From NCBI GenBank assembly GCA_016296065.1, contig JAEDKA010000004.1, positions 36,140 to 100,139 on the forward strand: a DNA stretch of 64,000 nucleotides. Reading direction: 5' to 3'. Source of the DNA: Kiritimatiellia bacterium. Lineage in GTDB: Bacteria > Verrucomicrobiota > Kiritimatiellia > RFP12 > UBA1067. Position numbers and translations under genes: made by a program. How positions within the stretch are numbered: the first letter of the stretch is position 1; every line of letters begins with the position of its first letter. A model generated the notes under the pieces. It saw only the letters and a program-made list of their open reading frames with translations, had not been told where the DNA came from and ran no database searches. Shown here one piece after another: positions 8,983 through 17,195 of this stretch.

Positions 8983-11096
8983 TTTTTGAGTTCCTTTCCT
9001 TTTGATTGAAGGTAGTCTGCAAGTTTGATGAACACGTCTCCGAAATGGGGTTTGCCGCCATAGCCAATTTCACACTGGATGCCGCGTTCTAGACAGAGAT
9101 CCTTGAACCGCTCTCCAAATACGGGAGAATGCGTTGGGTCTCTCGATTTTTCTCCATTCGCGAGCGGAGTTCCATACTGAAGAAATATAACTGGTGCCTT
9201 TTCTGCATCGATGTGCCTTGCCAACGCCGCAGGTGAGATGTGTTCGATATATGCAAGGAAATCCTCGCGCCGCGATAGCCATTCACCGAAATCCCGGCAT
9301 CCAAAGGCCGAACCTCCATACGTTATGTCGGGAATCCACCTCTGCATCTCCAAAGGATCCATAGATGTCTGCGCGATGATAGGCGCAACGGAGCAAACAC
9401 CAAGCGAATTGTCGTTTTTAAGAGAAAGATACAAGGCGGTACAGCCCCCTGCGCTTCCGCCGGCAAGCGCCATTCTGGAGACATCTATCCCATATTCATT
9501 AGAATGCGCTTTAACGAACTTGACCGCCGCTTCACAGTCGTTGAGGCAACCCATAACAGGTGGATTCTCGCCGCAATTGTCCATCAAGACATCGCGTAAA
9601 TAGCGATAACCAATGGAAACGACTGCCACACCCCTTTCAAGAAGATGTTTCAGCGATGCACCAATTATGGCGTCCTCCATCGCGCCGCCGCTCCAGCCGC
9701 CACCATGAATATAGATGACTGCAGGGAACGGGCCAACCTTATTATCCGGGATAAATACATCGATCTTCTGCTTTGGATGGGTGCCATACGCAACGTTCTC
9801 GAACTTCGCCGCAGGAACGGTATAAAGTGCCTTGTCCGAAGGGTTTACATACGTGTATTCGTCTGACGGATGGCGCCCGAACACTGCCGCGACGGCACGG
9901 AGGAAGCCGTCCGAATCGAAGTTGTTGGGAACTAGATACGTGCCCTCGGTGTATTCGTTCCACCCGTTGATGTATACGGCCTCGGGCTTCTTCGGATCGT
10001 TCTCGGCATGCGCCTTCGCCTCGGACAGGATCTCGCGGAAGGCCTCCGGCGTATTGTTCGTGAACGACATCGTATAGGGATAGTCGAGTATCCGCCACGG
10101 ATACGGTTCGTCGAGGCGGCAGCGCGGAGTGGAATCCCACCCCGTCGTCACGTTGGGTATGTACGGCAGCTTCTTTGAGGACATTTCCTGCCAGCGCCTG
10201 CGCACAGTCGGGAAAGACGCCCTGTAGTCGATCTCCCACTCGCCTTTAGCGCGCATGGCCGAGGTCGTCTCGGCTGGCATGTGGTATGGGGACGTATTGT
10301 AGTCGGTAAGCGAGTCGAAGCCGCAGTCCGCCATGAAGTCGGCAAGCCGCGGACCTGCCCCCTGCGCATTGAAATGCAGCTCGCCGAGACCGGCGGCGCG
10401 CACGATTTCGCGCGCCTCGTCCAGCTCCGCCTTGATCCGCCCGGCGTCGTTGCCGCGCTTCGAGCAGAAATACGGAGCGTCGTAGATCGAGAAGAAGATC
10501 CTGCCGTCCTTCCGCCAGTACTCCGGCTTGTTGAAATAGTGCTCCGCGGAATAGCGGATGAGCCCGAGGAACTCCTCCTTCGTATGGGCCAGGGACATGA
10601 GCATGCGGCGCTGCTCGCCGAGCTTCGGACGGAACTGGTCGCGCCTTTCGTGGTAGCACCACATGAGCGCGAACTTCATCCTGCCGCGGTTCAGCGCCCT
10701 GAGGAACCCCTTCTCCAGAGACTCCTCCTGCGTGACTTTCCCGTCGTACCAATAATAGTCGTACAGGAAGACATCGATACCCGCATTTGCCGCAAGCGCA
10801 ATCTCCTTCGCCATGTCCTCGGGGTCGGACCCGTCGAGATAACCGGCGTACGGCACCATCGGCTGTTTGTGGTTGGGATAGAGTCGCCTCGCGTCCTTTA
10901 CGAATGCCCACTCTCCCTGCTTCCAATTGTCGGCGCCAAACCACTCGTCGCCCTTTGGATACCTGTGCCAATGCGGATAATAGACGCAGGCAACTTCAAT
11001 TTTCTTCGCGCTGTCATTTGATGTAACAGCAAAATCGGAAGCTCGCAAGCAACCTGCGGCAGTCAGCACAAATGCGAATGTAGCAATTCGATTCAT
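8979..11096 (-). CDS. secreted WbsX/GH99-like domain fused to alpha/beta-hydrolase esterase
   Basis: 705 residues. A signal peptide (MNRIATFAFVLTAAGCLRA) leads into a WbsX-type domain: VACVYYPHWHRYP, PMVPYAGYLDGSDP, GIDVFLYDYYWYDG and YINGWNEYTEGTYLVP are hallmarks of the glyco_tran_WbsX (PF14307) family, which is structurally GH99-like. From about residue 420 an alpha/beta hydrolase follows, with the oxyanion motif YIHGGGWSGG near 463 and the nucleophile elbow GGSAGG (Ser near 548), as in BD-FAE or acetyl-xylan-type esterases. The fusion suggests debranching or deacetylation coupled to endo-hydrolysis of one substrate. It sits directly downstream (1-nt gap) of the isomerase-like gene. Both domain calls are strong; the activity is inferred. 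Confidence 0.85.
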   Translation of the reverse strand: MNRIATFAFVLTAAGCLRASDFAVTSNDSAKKIEVACVYYPHWHRYPKGDEWFGADNWKQGEWAFVKDARRLYPNHKQPMVPYAGYLDGSDPEDMAKEIALAANAGIDVFLYDYYWYDGKVTQEESLEKGFLRALNRGRMKFALMWCYHERRDQFRPKLGEQRRMLMSLAHTKEEFLGLIRYSAEHYFNKPEYWRKDGRIFFSIYDAPYFCSKRGNDAGRIKAELDEAREIVRAAGLGELHFNAQGAGPRLADFMADCGFDSLTDYNTSPYHMPAETTSAMRAKGEWEIDYRASFPTVRRRWQEMSSKKLPYIPNVTTGWDSTPRCRLDEPYPWRILDYPYTMSFTNNTPEAFREILSEAKAHAENDPKKPEAVYINGWNEYTEGTYLVPNNFDSDGFLRAVAAVFGRHPSDEYTYVNPSDKALYTVPAAKFENVAYGTHPKQKIDVFIPDNKVGPFPAVIYIHGGGWSGGAMEDAIIGASLKHLLERGVAVVSIGYRYLRDVLMDNCGENPPVMGCLNDCEAAVKFVKAHSNEYGIDVSRMALAGGSAGGCTALYLSLKNDNSLGVCSVAPIIAQTSMDPLEMQRWIPDITYGGSAFGCRDFGEWLSRREDFLAYIEHISPAALARHIDAEKAPVIFLQYGTPLANGEKSRDPTHSPVFGERFKDLCLERGIQCEIGYGGKPHFGDVFIKLADYLQSKGKELKK

Positions 11097-11097
11097 G

Positions 11098-12618
11098 TCA
11101 TTTCCCCTCCGTCACGACGACCGTCTCTATGCTGAGGGCGCGGCCAAGCTTCTTCAGCTCCGCCGCATGGTGGCCGACGCCAAGCGCGAAGTGGTGGGTC
11201 GGACCTTCCATCGACCAGTTGCGGAGGAACGTGCGGACGTCCGGCGGGAACTTGCCATGCGTGTTGGTGTTGCCGGTCGGCGGAATCGGCCCCGCGAGCG
11301 ACTCGCCTTCCGCAACGATGAACTTGAAGCTGCCGTCGGCCTTGAGCCCGAGCGACATCATCGTGATCGGGCCCTCCTTGATGTTGAACTCGACGCCAGC
11401 GCCGCTCCCGGGCTTCCCGTGGTACTTCTTGAGCGAGCGGAGGACCGGCTTCTTCGAGGCGATGTTGAGGTGGTGAGGACCGTCGTGACCCACGAGCACG
11501 GTGTCGCGCTCGAAGTCGATCGGGTGGAACTCCGCGAAGCTGCCGCCGATGTCGAGGCGGTCGAAGATCATCATCGCGACGCAGTTCTTGAGGTCGAACT
11601 CGCCGCACATCGGGAAGCCCACCGAAGTGAGGAGCGAGTTGCCGACGATGAAGTTGGTGACAAGCTCGCGCGTCACCGAGCCCTGCTCGCCCTCGTAGTA
11701 GTAGGCGAAGCCGTCGAGCTTGCGCTTTTCGATGAACTTCTCGAGGGCTACGGCGGCCTTGGCCGCGACGTCGAGGTCCTTCTCCGTAAGCTTCTCCGTC
11801 CACGGGTCGCTCACGGGCTCCGGGGTGTCGAAGAAGTCGAGGATCCTCTTCTTCATCGCTTCGACGTCCGCCGCGGCAGGCTCCTGGTAGAACGGCATGA
11901 TCTCGTCCGGCTCGCACAGGGCGACATGGCAGCCAAACGTGCGGGATACCGCGGTCGGATCGACCTGCATGTCGTACATAGCCTCAAGGACGTGGCCCAT
12001 GAGCCCGATGCGCGCGCGCCTGAGGTCGTGGAGAACGTGCGCGACGGCGCACCACTGGCGAATCTCCTCGTCGGCCTTCGCGTCGCCGTCGAGCTTGCCG
12101 ATGACGACGTCCGCGACAGGGCGTCCGTAGCGTATCGCGACGCCAGTGAACTCGGGGACGGAGCAGAGGTCGTCGTTCAGAAGCTGCTTGTAGATCGTCG
12201 CGTGCTCGTAGTCGAGACGCGAGTCGGGCTGGAGCGCGACGAGCACGATCGGACAGTTGAGCTCGCGCACGAACGGCGCGAACGTCGAGCTCGTCGCGTA
12301 AGTCACCATGTCGACGAAGAGGAGGTCGAGGTCCGCGGCCTTCATCGCGGGGATGAGCGACGCGGCCTTCTCGGGATTGTCGGAGATGCCGAACGAAGTG
12401 ACCTTCACCTCGTGCGACTCAACGCGCTTCTCGAAGACACCCGCCTTCTTGAGCATGTCGTCGTAAAGCCCAGGGCTCTGCTTCCAGTATGTGTCGAGCC
12501 CTACGGACACGACGCCGACGTTTGCGGTAAGCGGCTTGCGGCGTTCGATGTGATGGACGTCGGCAACCGCCGACGCGCAACACAACGCAGATACTGCCAT
12601 AGCAACTTTCATGTCCAT
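11098..12618 (-). CDS. L-arabinose/L-fucose isomerase-family protein with a signal peptide
   Basis: 506 residues. The start at 12618 is supported by GGGAG 9 nt upstream. The body matches the L-fucose/L-arabinose isomerase fold: VGVVSVGLDTYW at the N-terminus, the sugar-isomerase strand PIVLVALQP, GLMGHVLEAMYDM, and a C-terminal domain with FPMCGEFDLK, GHDGPHHLN and THHFALGVGHHA that could supply metal-binding Glu/His. Unusually, residues 1-20 (MKVAMAVSALCCASAVA then D) look like a Sec signal with an AVA cleavage site, whereas known enzymes of this fold are cytoplasmic. It is the first gene of the CAZyme operon, so the sugar freed downstream may be an arabinose- or fucose-type aldose. Alternatively it is a non-enzymatic secreted homologue. 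Confidence 0.82.
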   Translation of the reverse strand: MDMKVAMAVSALCCASAVADVHHIERRKPLTANVGVVSVGLDTYWKQSPGLYDDMLKKAGVFEKRVESHEVKVTSFGISDNPEKAASLIPAMKAADLDLLFVDMVTYATSSTFAPFVRELNCPIVLVALQPDSRLDYEHATIYKQLLNDDLCSVPEFTGVAIRYGRPVADVVIGKLDGDAKADEEIRQWCAVAHVLHDLRRARIGLMGHVLEAMYDMQVDPTAVSRTFGCHVALCEPDEIMPFYQEPAAADVEAMKKRILDFFDTPEPVSDPWTEKLTEKDLDVAAKAAVALEKFIEKRKLDGFAYYYEGEQGSVTRELVTNFIVGNSLLTSVGFPMCGEFDLKNCVAMMIFDRLDIGGSFAEFHPIDFERDTVLVGHDGPHHLNIASKKPVLRSLKKYHGKPGSGAGVEFNIKEGPITMMSLGLKADGSFKFIVAEGESLAGPIPPTGNTNTHGKFPPDVRTFLRNWSMEGPTHHFALGVGHHAAELKKLGRALSIETVVVTEGK

Positions 12619-12649
12619 CAGCCTTATCTCCCGTAAAATTGATGTTGAT

Positions 12650-12679
12650 ATCGTACCATAACGGGGGCAAATCAAGCAA
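12650..12679 (-). promoter_or_regulatory. promoter of the CAZyme operon
   Basis: Read on the minus strand, TTGCTT, an 18-nt spacer and TACGAT preceded by TGG (extended -10) are followed by a leader of about 30 nt with GGGAG before the ATG at 12618. It lies back to back with the AraC promoter in a 114-nt intergenic region, where the AraC-type regulator would be expected to bind. Confidence 0.5.
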
Positions 12680-12697
12680 CGCCTCATTTTGGCTGAG

Positions 12698-12726
12698 TTG
12701 CACTTTTTGGCAAGATATGGTATTCT
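12698..12726 (+). promoter_or_regulatory. promoter of the AraC-type gene, apparently leaderless
   Basis: TTGCAC, a 17-nt spacer and TATTCT preceded by TGG. The -10 box ends 6 nt before the ATG at 12733, and no Shine-Dalgarno exists, so transcription should begin at or within a base or two of the start codon. Confidence 0.55.
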
Positions 12727-12732
12727 ACTGCC

Positions 12733-13593
12733 ATGCAACACTCGTACAAGTACTTTCCTGTGTCGGAGACGCAGCGCAAGTGGGGACTGTACGCCACCTG
12801 CGCCGGGCACAACAGAACGGAGCCACTGGCGCAATTCCCGTCGCGCGCCCACCCAGACGAGTACTTCTTCACGTGGGAGAAGGGACGCATCCTTGGCGAG
12901 TGGCAGATAATCCTGCTCGAGGGCGGAAGAGGAACCGTCGAGTTCAGGAAGAGGCGATTCGCCGTAAGCCAGGGGTCGCTGATCGTCCTTACGCCAGGCT
13001 GCTGGCACCGCTACCGTCCAGACAATGAGACGGGATGGACTACGTACTGGCTTGGCTTTGGCGGCGACCTCGCAACACGCTTCGCGAGCGGTGCCGGATT
13101 CAACCCAGACGGCGAAGTCAGGGCACTTGGCACAAAGCACAGGTTCTGTCGGCTATTTGCGGACACCGTCACGGATATCCTCAGCGGCGGGAAGCCAAGC
13201 CTGTATTCGGCTGCCGCACAAATTCCGCCGCTCATCGCGGCGCTAACGGATGACGGACACTCAGGCACGTCGCGCACAGAGTCGAAAGCGATCCAGTCCG
13301 CACAGACATACATCACGGAGCACGTCTGCGAAATCGTGGACTTCGCGGCGCTGGCGGAGAGTCTCGGCATTCCATACCGGACGTTCCGCCACCTCTTCAC
13401 GAAGGAAACCGGGGAGTCTCCGCTCCAGTTCCAGCTGGGCATCCGCCTCGCGCGCGCAAAGAACCTACTTGCCTCAAGCGACATCCCGATCGCGGAAATA
13501 GCCGAGACCCTCGGCTTCAACTCGACCTGGTACTTCTCGCACTTCTTCTCGAAAGCGACCGGCGTCTCCCCACGGGACTACCGGCGCGCTTGA
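12733..13593 (+). CDS. AraC-family transcriptional regulator
   Basis: 286 residues. The N-terminal half is a cupin-like AraC sensor (ILLEGGRGTVEFRKRRF, GSLIVLTPGCWHRYRPD, which fits the beta-barrel and metal/ligand pocket). The C-terminal ~100 residues are a double helix-turn-helix: DFAALAESLGIPYRTFRHLF and then PIAEIAETLGFNSTWYFSHF, ending GVSPRDYRRA, the standard AraC signature. It is transcribed away from the isomerase/GH operon across a shared 114-nt promoter region, so it most likely controls that operon in response to a released sugar. The gene appears leaderless. Ligand unknown. Confidence 0.93.
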   Translation: MQHSYKYFPVSETQRKWGLYATCAGHNRTEPLAQFPSRAHPDEYFFTWEKGRILGEWQIILLEGGRGTVEFRKRRFAVSQGSLIVLTPGCWHRYRPDNETGWTTYWLGFGGDLATRFASGAGFNPDGEVRALGTKHRFCRLFADTVTDILSGGKPSLYSAAAQIPPLIAALTDDGHSGTSRTESKAIQSAQTYITEHVCEIVDFAALAESLGIPYRTFRHLFTKETGESPLQFQLGIRLARAKNLLASSDIPIAEIAETLGFNSTWYFSHFFSKATGVSPRDYRRA

Positions 13594-13897
13594 TTTCCGC
13601 CTTCTCAAACGACATGGTGACACTCTCATATGACTCGTCGCTTGGCATGCGCCAGTTAACTCGCAGCGAGAGCGACAAAGTAAAGGTTAGGGGACAAGAC
13701 CCCTCAAGTTGACGTCAGAAGGGGCAAACCCGAAATGAGCCGCCCATGTACCCACCGGGCAAGATTTTCGCGCTTTCCTGTTTGTTCTTTATCATCCACT
13801 GATAATAATCCTCACTATTTGTGCGAATCTTATACTATATTTTTTCTTCTCCCGACAAGTGGGCTTTTCACCGGCGTTATTCGGGACCTCACATTGT

Positions 13898-14257
13898 TCC
13901 GTCGCGGAGCGACGCAACCCCCTGGTGCCGCAGCGGCGGCGCGGATAGTGCGCAATTAGGGGGTCCGTCGCTCCGCGACGGACATTCACAATACTCGCAC
14001 GTAATCAAACAATCGGGAGCATGCGAGTGTGGCGAATGGAATGTGGCTTTTGGTGAACTGCTCCACGCCCTTTCTCGTTGCGTCGCGGAGCGACGCAACC
14101 CCCTGGTGCCGCAGCGGCGGCGCGGGTAAGGCGCATTTAGGGGGTCCGTCGCTCCGCGACGGACATTCACAATACTCGCAAGAAATCAAATAATCGGGAG
14201 CGTGCGAGAAAAGCGTATGGAAATTGACTTTCTAGTGAACTGCTCCACGCCCTTTGA
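13898..14257. repeat. tandem ~180-bp repeat with nested palindromes (REP/MITE-like), two copies
   Basis: Two direct copies with a 180-bp period. Each has an inverted-repeat core (13898-13982 and 14078-14163) bounded by arms containing GTCGCGGAGCGAC next to CCCCCT/AGGGGG. Each arm is itself a hairpin, e.g. TTGCGTCGC-GGA-GCGACGCAA. Between the arms is a GC-rich, also palindromic segment (GCCGCAGCGGCGGCGC). After each core comes a less conserved tail (CATTCACAATACTCGCA ... GAACTGCTCCACGCCCTTT). No transposase is encoded. The region 13594-14401 holds no convincing gene; apparent reading frames in it follow the repeat. Confidence 0.8.
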
Positions 14258-14326
14258 GGACTAACGGCTGAGGATTGCGGCAGGAAACGCGGCGCGCCCA
14301 TCGCCGCCATCCTTTGGCATTTCTTG

Positions 14327-14354
14327 TTGCGTCGCGGAGCGACGCAACCCCCTA
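14327..14354. repeat. third, partial copy of the palindromic repeat arm
   Basis: The hairpin arm TTGCGTCGCGGAGCGACGCA followed by ACCCCCTA recurs 48 bp beyond the lysC stop codon without the rest of the element. The hairpin could act as a 3' stabiliser or terminator for lysC, but there is no U-tract. Confidence 0.6.
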
Positions 14355-14401
14355 AAACTCCAACCCGCTCTACACGGCTAAACCTCTGCCATGACGGCCG
14401 A

Positions 14402-15760
14402 TCAGCCGAAGAATGCCTTGTAGAGCGCGCGGACGGCGTTGTCGCGGTCCTGCTTCCTGATGGCGATCATGAACGAGACCTCGCTGGAGCCCTGGTTCAC
14501 CATCGACATGGAGATTCCCGCGGACGCGAGCGCAAGGCACGCCTTGGCGAGCATGCCGGGCGTGTAGCACATTCCCTCGCCCACGACCATCAGCATCGTG
14601 AGATCGCGCTCAACAGTCACGAAGTCGGGCTCGAGCTCGCGCTTGATCGTCGCCACGACGCGGCGCTCGACCTCCTTCGGAAGATACTGCTCCTTGATGA
14701 CGATGCACTGCGAGTCGACGCCCGAGGGCATGTGCTCGTAGGGGATGCGCTCGCTCTCGAGAATCTGCAGGAGACGGCGGCCGAAGCCGATCTCGCGGTT
14801 CATCAGGTACTTCTCGACGACGATGTTGCAGAATCCGTCCGCGCTCGCGACGCCCACGACAGTGCCGGGCACGACCCTGCGGGACTGCTGGATCATCGTG
14901 CCGGGCTCGCCCGGGTGGTTGGTGTTGCGGATGTTGATCGGGATCCTCGCCCTGACCGCCGGGATGACCGCGTCGTCCGCGAACACGCCGAAGCCCGCGT
15001 ACGCAAGCTCGCGCATCTCGCGGTAGGTCATCGTCGGGATGCCCTCCTTCACCTCGGGAACGATGCGCGGATCGACCGGATACACCGAGTCGACGTCCGT
15101 GAAGTTCTCGTAGACGTCCGCGCATACCGCCGCCGCGAGGATCGACCCGGTGATGTCCGAGCCGCCACGCGGGAACGTCGCGACCTTGCCCTCCTTCGTG
15201 TAGCCGAAGAAGCCGGGGTAGATGACGATCCCCTCGAAGTTGGAAAACGCGCGCGAGAGCGTCGCGTAGCTTTCGGGATCGAGCGTCGCGTCGCCGAACT
15301 CGCCGCGCAGGATCATGCCCGTCTCCTTCGGACCCGCATAACGCGCCTTCTTCCCACGCGCCGCGAACGCCACCGCGACAAGCTTCGCGTTGTTGTCCTC
15401 GCCAGCGGCCTTCATCAGGTCCTTGAACTCCGCCGGACTGAGCTCGGCGCACTGCGCAAGGCGTCCCTTTATGTCGCGCGAAATCTCGCTCACGATGTCA
15501 TCGCCGAGCTTAAGCTCGTCCGCGATGGACGCGTAGCGCTCCACCACTGCAGCGAACTGGCGGTCCGTGTTCTCGCCCGCCAGCGCCGCGTCCGCGAGCG
15601 CGATTAGGAGGTCAGTCACCTTCGTGTCGCCCTTGTCGCGCTTGCCGGGTGCGGAAACCACCACGATGCGCCTTGCGGGATCCGCAAGGACGATGTCTAT
15701 CACCTTGTTTAGCTGGGTCGCGTCCGCGAGGGACGAACCGCCGAATTTGCAGACTTTCAT
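14402..15760 (-). CDS. lysC: aspartate kinase
   Basis: 452 residues, normal for monofunctional aspartokinases. It opens with the kinase signature KVCKFGGSSLAD, and has VVVSAPGKRDKGDTKVTDLL, a FPRGGSDITGSILAAAV motif and YTEHMPSGVDSQ-like features before two C-terminal ACT domains (LTMLMVVGEGMCYTPGM, SMSMVNQGSSEVSFMIAI) that normally bind lysine or threonine. It phosphorylates L-aspartate as the first step toward Lys, Thr, Met and diaminopimelate. It lies 53 nt downstream of hom. The short spacer contains a GTTGAAA-type simple repeat and no clear promoter, so the pair is probably one operon. Confidence 0.95.
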   Translation of the reverse strand: MKVCKFGGSSLADATQLNKVIDIVLADPARRIVVVSAPGKRDKGDTKVTDLLIALADAALAGENTDRQFAAVVERYASIADELKLGDDIVSEISRDIKGRLAQCAELSPAEFKDLMKAAGEDNNAKLVAVAFAARGKKARYAGPKETGMILRGEFGDATLDPESYATLSRAFSNFEGIVIYPGFFGYTKEGKVATFPRGGSDITGSILAAAVCADVYENFTDVDSVYPVDPRIVPEVKEGIPTMTYREMRELAYAGFGVFADDAVIPAVRARIPINIRNTNHPGEPGTMIQQSRRVVPGTVVGVASADGFCNIVVEKYLMNREIGFGRRLLQILESERIPYEHMPSGVDSQCIVIKEQYLPKEVERRVVATIKRELEPDFVTVERDLTMLMVVGEGMCYTPGMLAKACLALASAGISMSMVNQGSSEVSFMIAIRKQDRDNAVRALYKAFFG

Positions 15761-15813
15761 GTCTTTGGAAGTTGAAAGGTTGAAAAGTTGAGAGGTTGAA
15801 AAGTCCTCGTCCC

Positions 15814-17109
15814 TTACAGGACTCTGAGCTTCACCGGATCCTCGCCGGTGACGCCGGCGGCCTTGATCTCGGCGAGCGCGGCGTCGATGTCGGATGCCTT
15901 GGCGACGCGCGTCATCGCGACGACAGGGACGGGGAGGTTGCCCTCGGACGACTCCTTCTGCGACAGCGCGGAGATCGAAACGCCGTGCTTGCCGAGCGCG
16001 GACGCGACGACGCCCATCGCGCCGGGACGGTCCGTGAGCATGAACCTGAGGTAGTACTTCGACTTGATGTCGCCCGCCGCGCGGAGGCGCACCTTGCCCT
16101 CCGCGTAGTTCGGCACGCCGCGCGCATAGCGCGTCTCGTCATAGGCGAGGTTGCGCGCGATGTCGCCGATGTCGCCGATCACGGTCGAAGCCGTCGGAGC
16201 GCGGCCTGCGCCGCGCCCGTAGTACATCGTGTAGTCCGACATGTCGCCCTTCACGTACGCGGCGTTGAACGCGTCGTTCACGTTGGCGAGCATGTGCGAG
16301 AACGGAATGAGCGTCGGATGCACCCCGACCTCCACCTCGTCTCCCTCCTTCGCCACGACGGCGAGGAGCTTGATGCGGTAGCCGAAGTCCGCGGCGTACT
16401 TCACGTCCGCCCCCGCAAGGTTGCGAATTCCCTCGACCTGCACCTGGTCGAGCGTCGGCTGGAAGCCGTACGCGAGCGCTGCGAGGATGCACGCCTTGTG
16501 CGCGGTGTCGAATCCGTCGATGTCGAGGGACGGATTCGCCTCCGCGTAGCCGAGCTTCTGCGCGTCCTTAAGGACATTGTCGAAGGGAAGCCCCTCGTTC
16601 TCCATCCTGGTGAGGATGTAGTTGCACGTTCCGTTGAGGATGCCGTGTATGGACTCGATCTCGTTTCCGGCGAGGCCCTCGCGCAGCACGCGGATGATCG
16701 GGATTCCGCCTCCGACGGACGCTCCGAAGTAGATGTCGACGTCGTTCTTCGCCGCCGTCTCGAATATCTCGCGCCCGTACTCCGCGAGAAGCTTCTTGTT
16801 CGCGGTCACGACGCACTTTCCGTTGCCGAGCGCCGTGAGGACGAACGTCTTCGCGATTCCCGTGCCGCCGATCGTCTCCACGATGATGTCGACCGAGGGG
16901 TCCGCGAGAACGGAACCTGCGTCCGTCGTGAGCACACCTTCGGGGACGCTGATGCCACGGTCCGTCGTTATGTCGAGGTCCGCAATCTTCTTGAGTACAA
17001 TGTCGACGCCGAGGCGCTTCGCCATGACGTCGCGATGCTTCAGAAGACCGTCGGCGACTCCTGCGCCGACGGTTCCGAATCCGAGTATTCCGACTCCAAT
17101 CTGCTTCAT
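15814..17109 (-). CDS. hom: homoserine dehydrogenase
   Basis: 431 residues. The N-terminal NAD(P)-binding fold is VGILGFGTVGAGVADGLL; the catalytic domain carries VVTANKKLLAEYG, GASVGGGIPIIRVLREGL, ILNGTCNYILTRME and YAEANPSLDIDGFDTAHK (family signature with the catalytic Asp/Lys). The C-terminus has an ACT domain (YYLRFMLTDRPGAMGVVASAL), the usual site of threonine feedback. It reduces aspartate semialdehyde to homoserine. It is followed by lysC; together they form the aspartate-family branch as two separate proteins rather than a ThrA fusion. Confidence 0.95.
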   Translation of the reverse strand: MKQIGVGILGFGTVGAGVADGLLKHRDVMAKRLGVDIVLKKIADLDITTDRGISVPEGVLTTDAGSVLADPSVDIIVETIGGTGIAKTFVLTALGNGKCVVTANKKLLAEYGREIFETAAKNDVDIYFGASVGGGIPIIRVLREGLAGNEIESIHGILNGTCNYILTRMENEGLPFDNVLKDAQKLGYAEANPSLDIDGFDTAHKACILAALAYGFQPTLDQVQVEGIRNLAGADVKYAADFGYRIKLLAVVAKEGDEVEVGVHPTLIPFSHMLANVNDAFNAAYVKGDMSDYTMYYGRGAGRAPTASTVIGDIGDIARNLAYDETRYARGVPNYAEGKVRLRAAGDIKSKYYLRFMLTDRPGAMGVVASALGKHGVSISALSQKESSEGNLPVPVVAMTRVAKASDIDAALAEIKAAGVTGEDPVKLRVL

Positions 17110-17137
17110 ATTCTGCCTTTTTGCAATTGAAGTGGAT

Positions 17138-17167
17138 ATTTTACTCTTTTTTCGCCGCTCCCGTCAA
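17138..17167 (-). promoter_or_regulatory. promoter upstream of hom-lysC
   Basis: On the minus strand: TTGACG, 18-nt spacer, TAAAAT, then a ~28-nt leader with AAAAAGG close to the ATG at 17109. It lies between the acrB stop and hom. Confidence 0.5.
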
Positions 17168-17195
17168 TCGGAAACGCCACCGTCCCGCAAGGCGG

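Noticed and set aside
11095..12636. 513-codon plus-strand reading frame opposite the isomerase gene
   Set aside because: It is the antisense shadow of the isomerase gene in GC-rich sequence: Arg/Glu/Leu/Val/Asp-heavy composition with no domain. The minus strand carries clear family motifs.
13821..14189. Several ~70-100-codon frames across the 13.9-14.2 kb region
   Set aside because: They repeat because the DNA repeats; their peptides are just the palindromic element read in different frames, with no start context.
13898..14354. CRISPR array
   Set aside because: Only two full units with 180-bp spacing and internal palindromes; no short regularly spaced repeats or cas genes.
14402..17109. ThrA-type fused aspartokinase-homoserine dehydrogenase
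   Set aside because: The two reading frames are separate, each with its own stop and start and 53 bp between.
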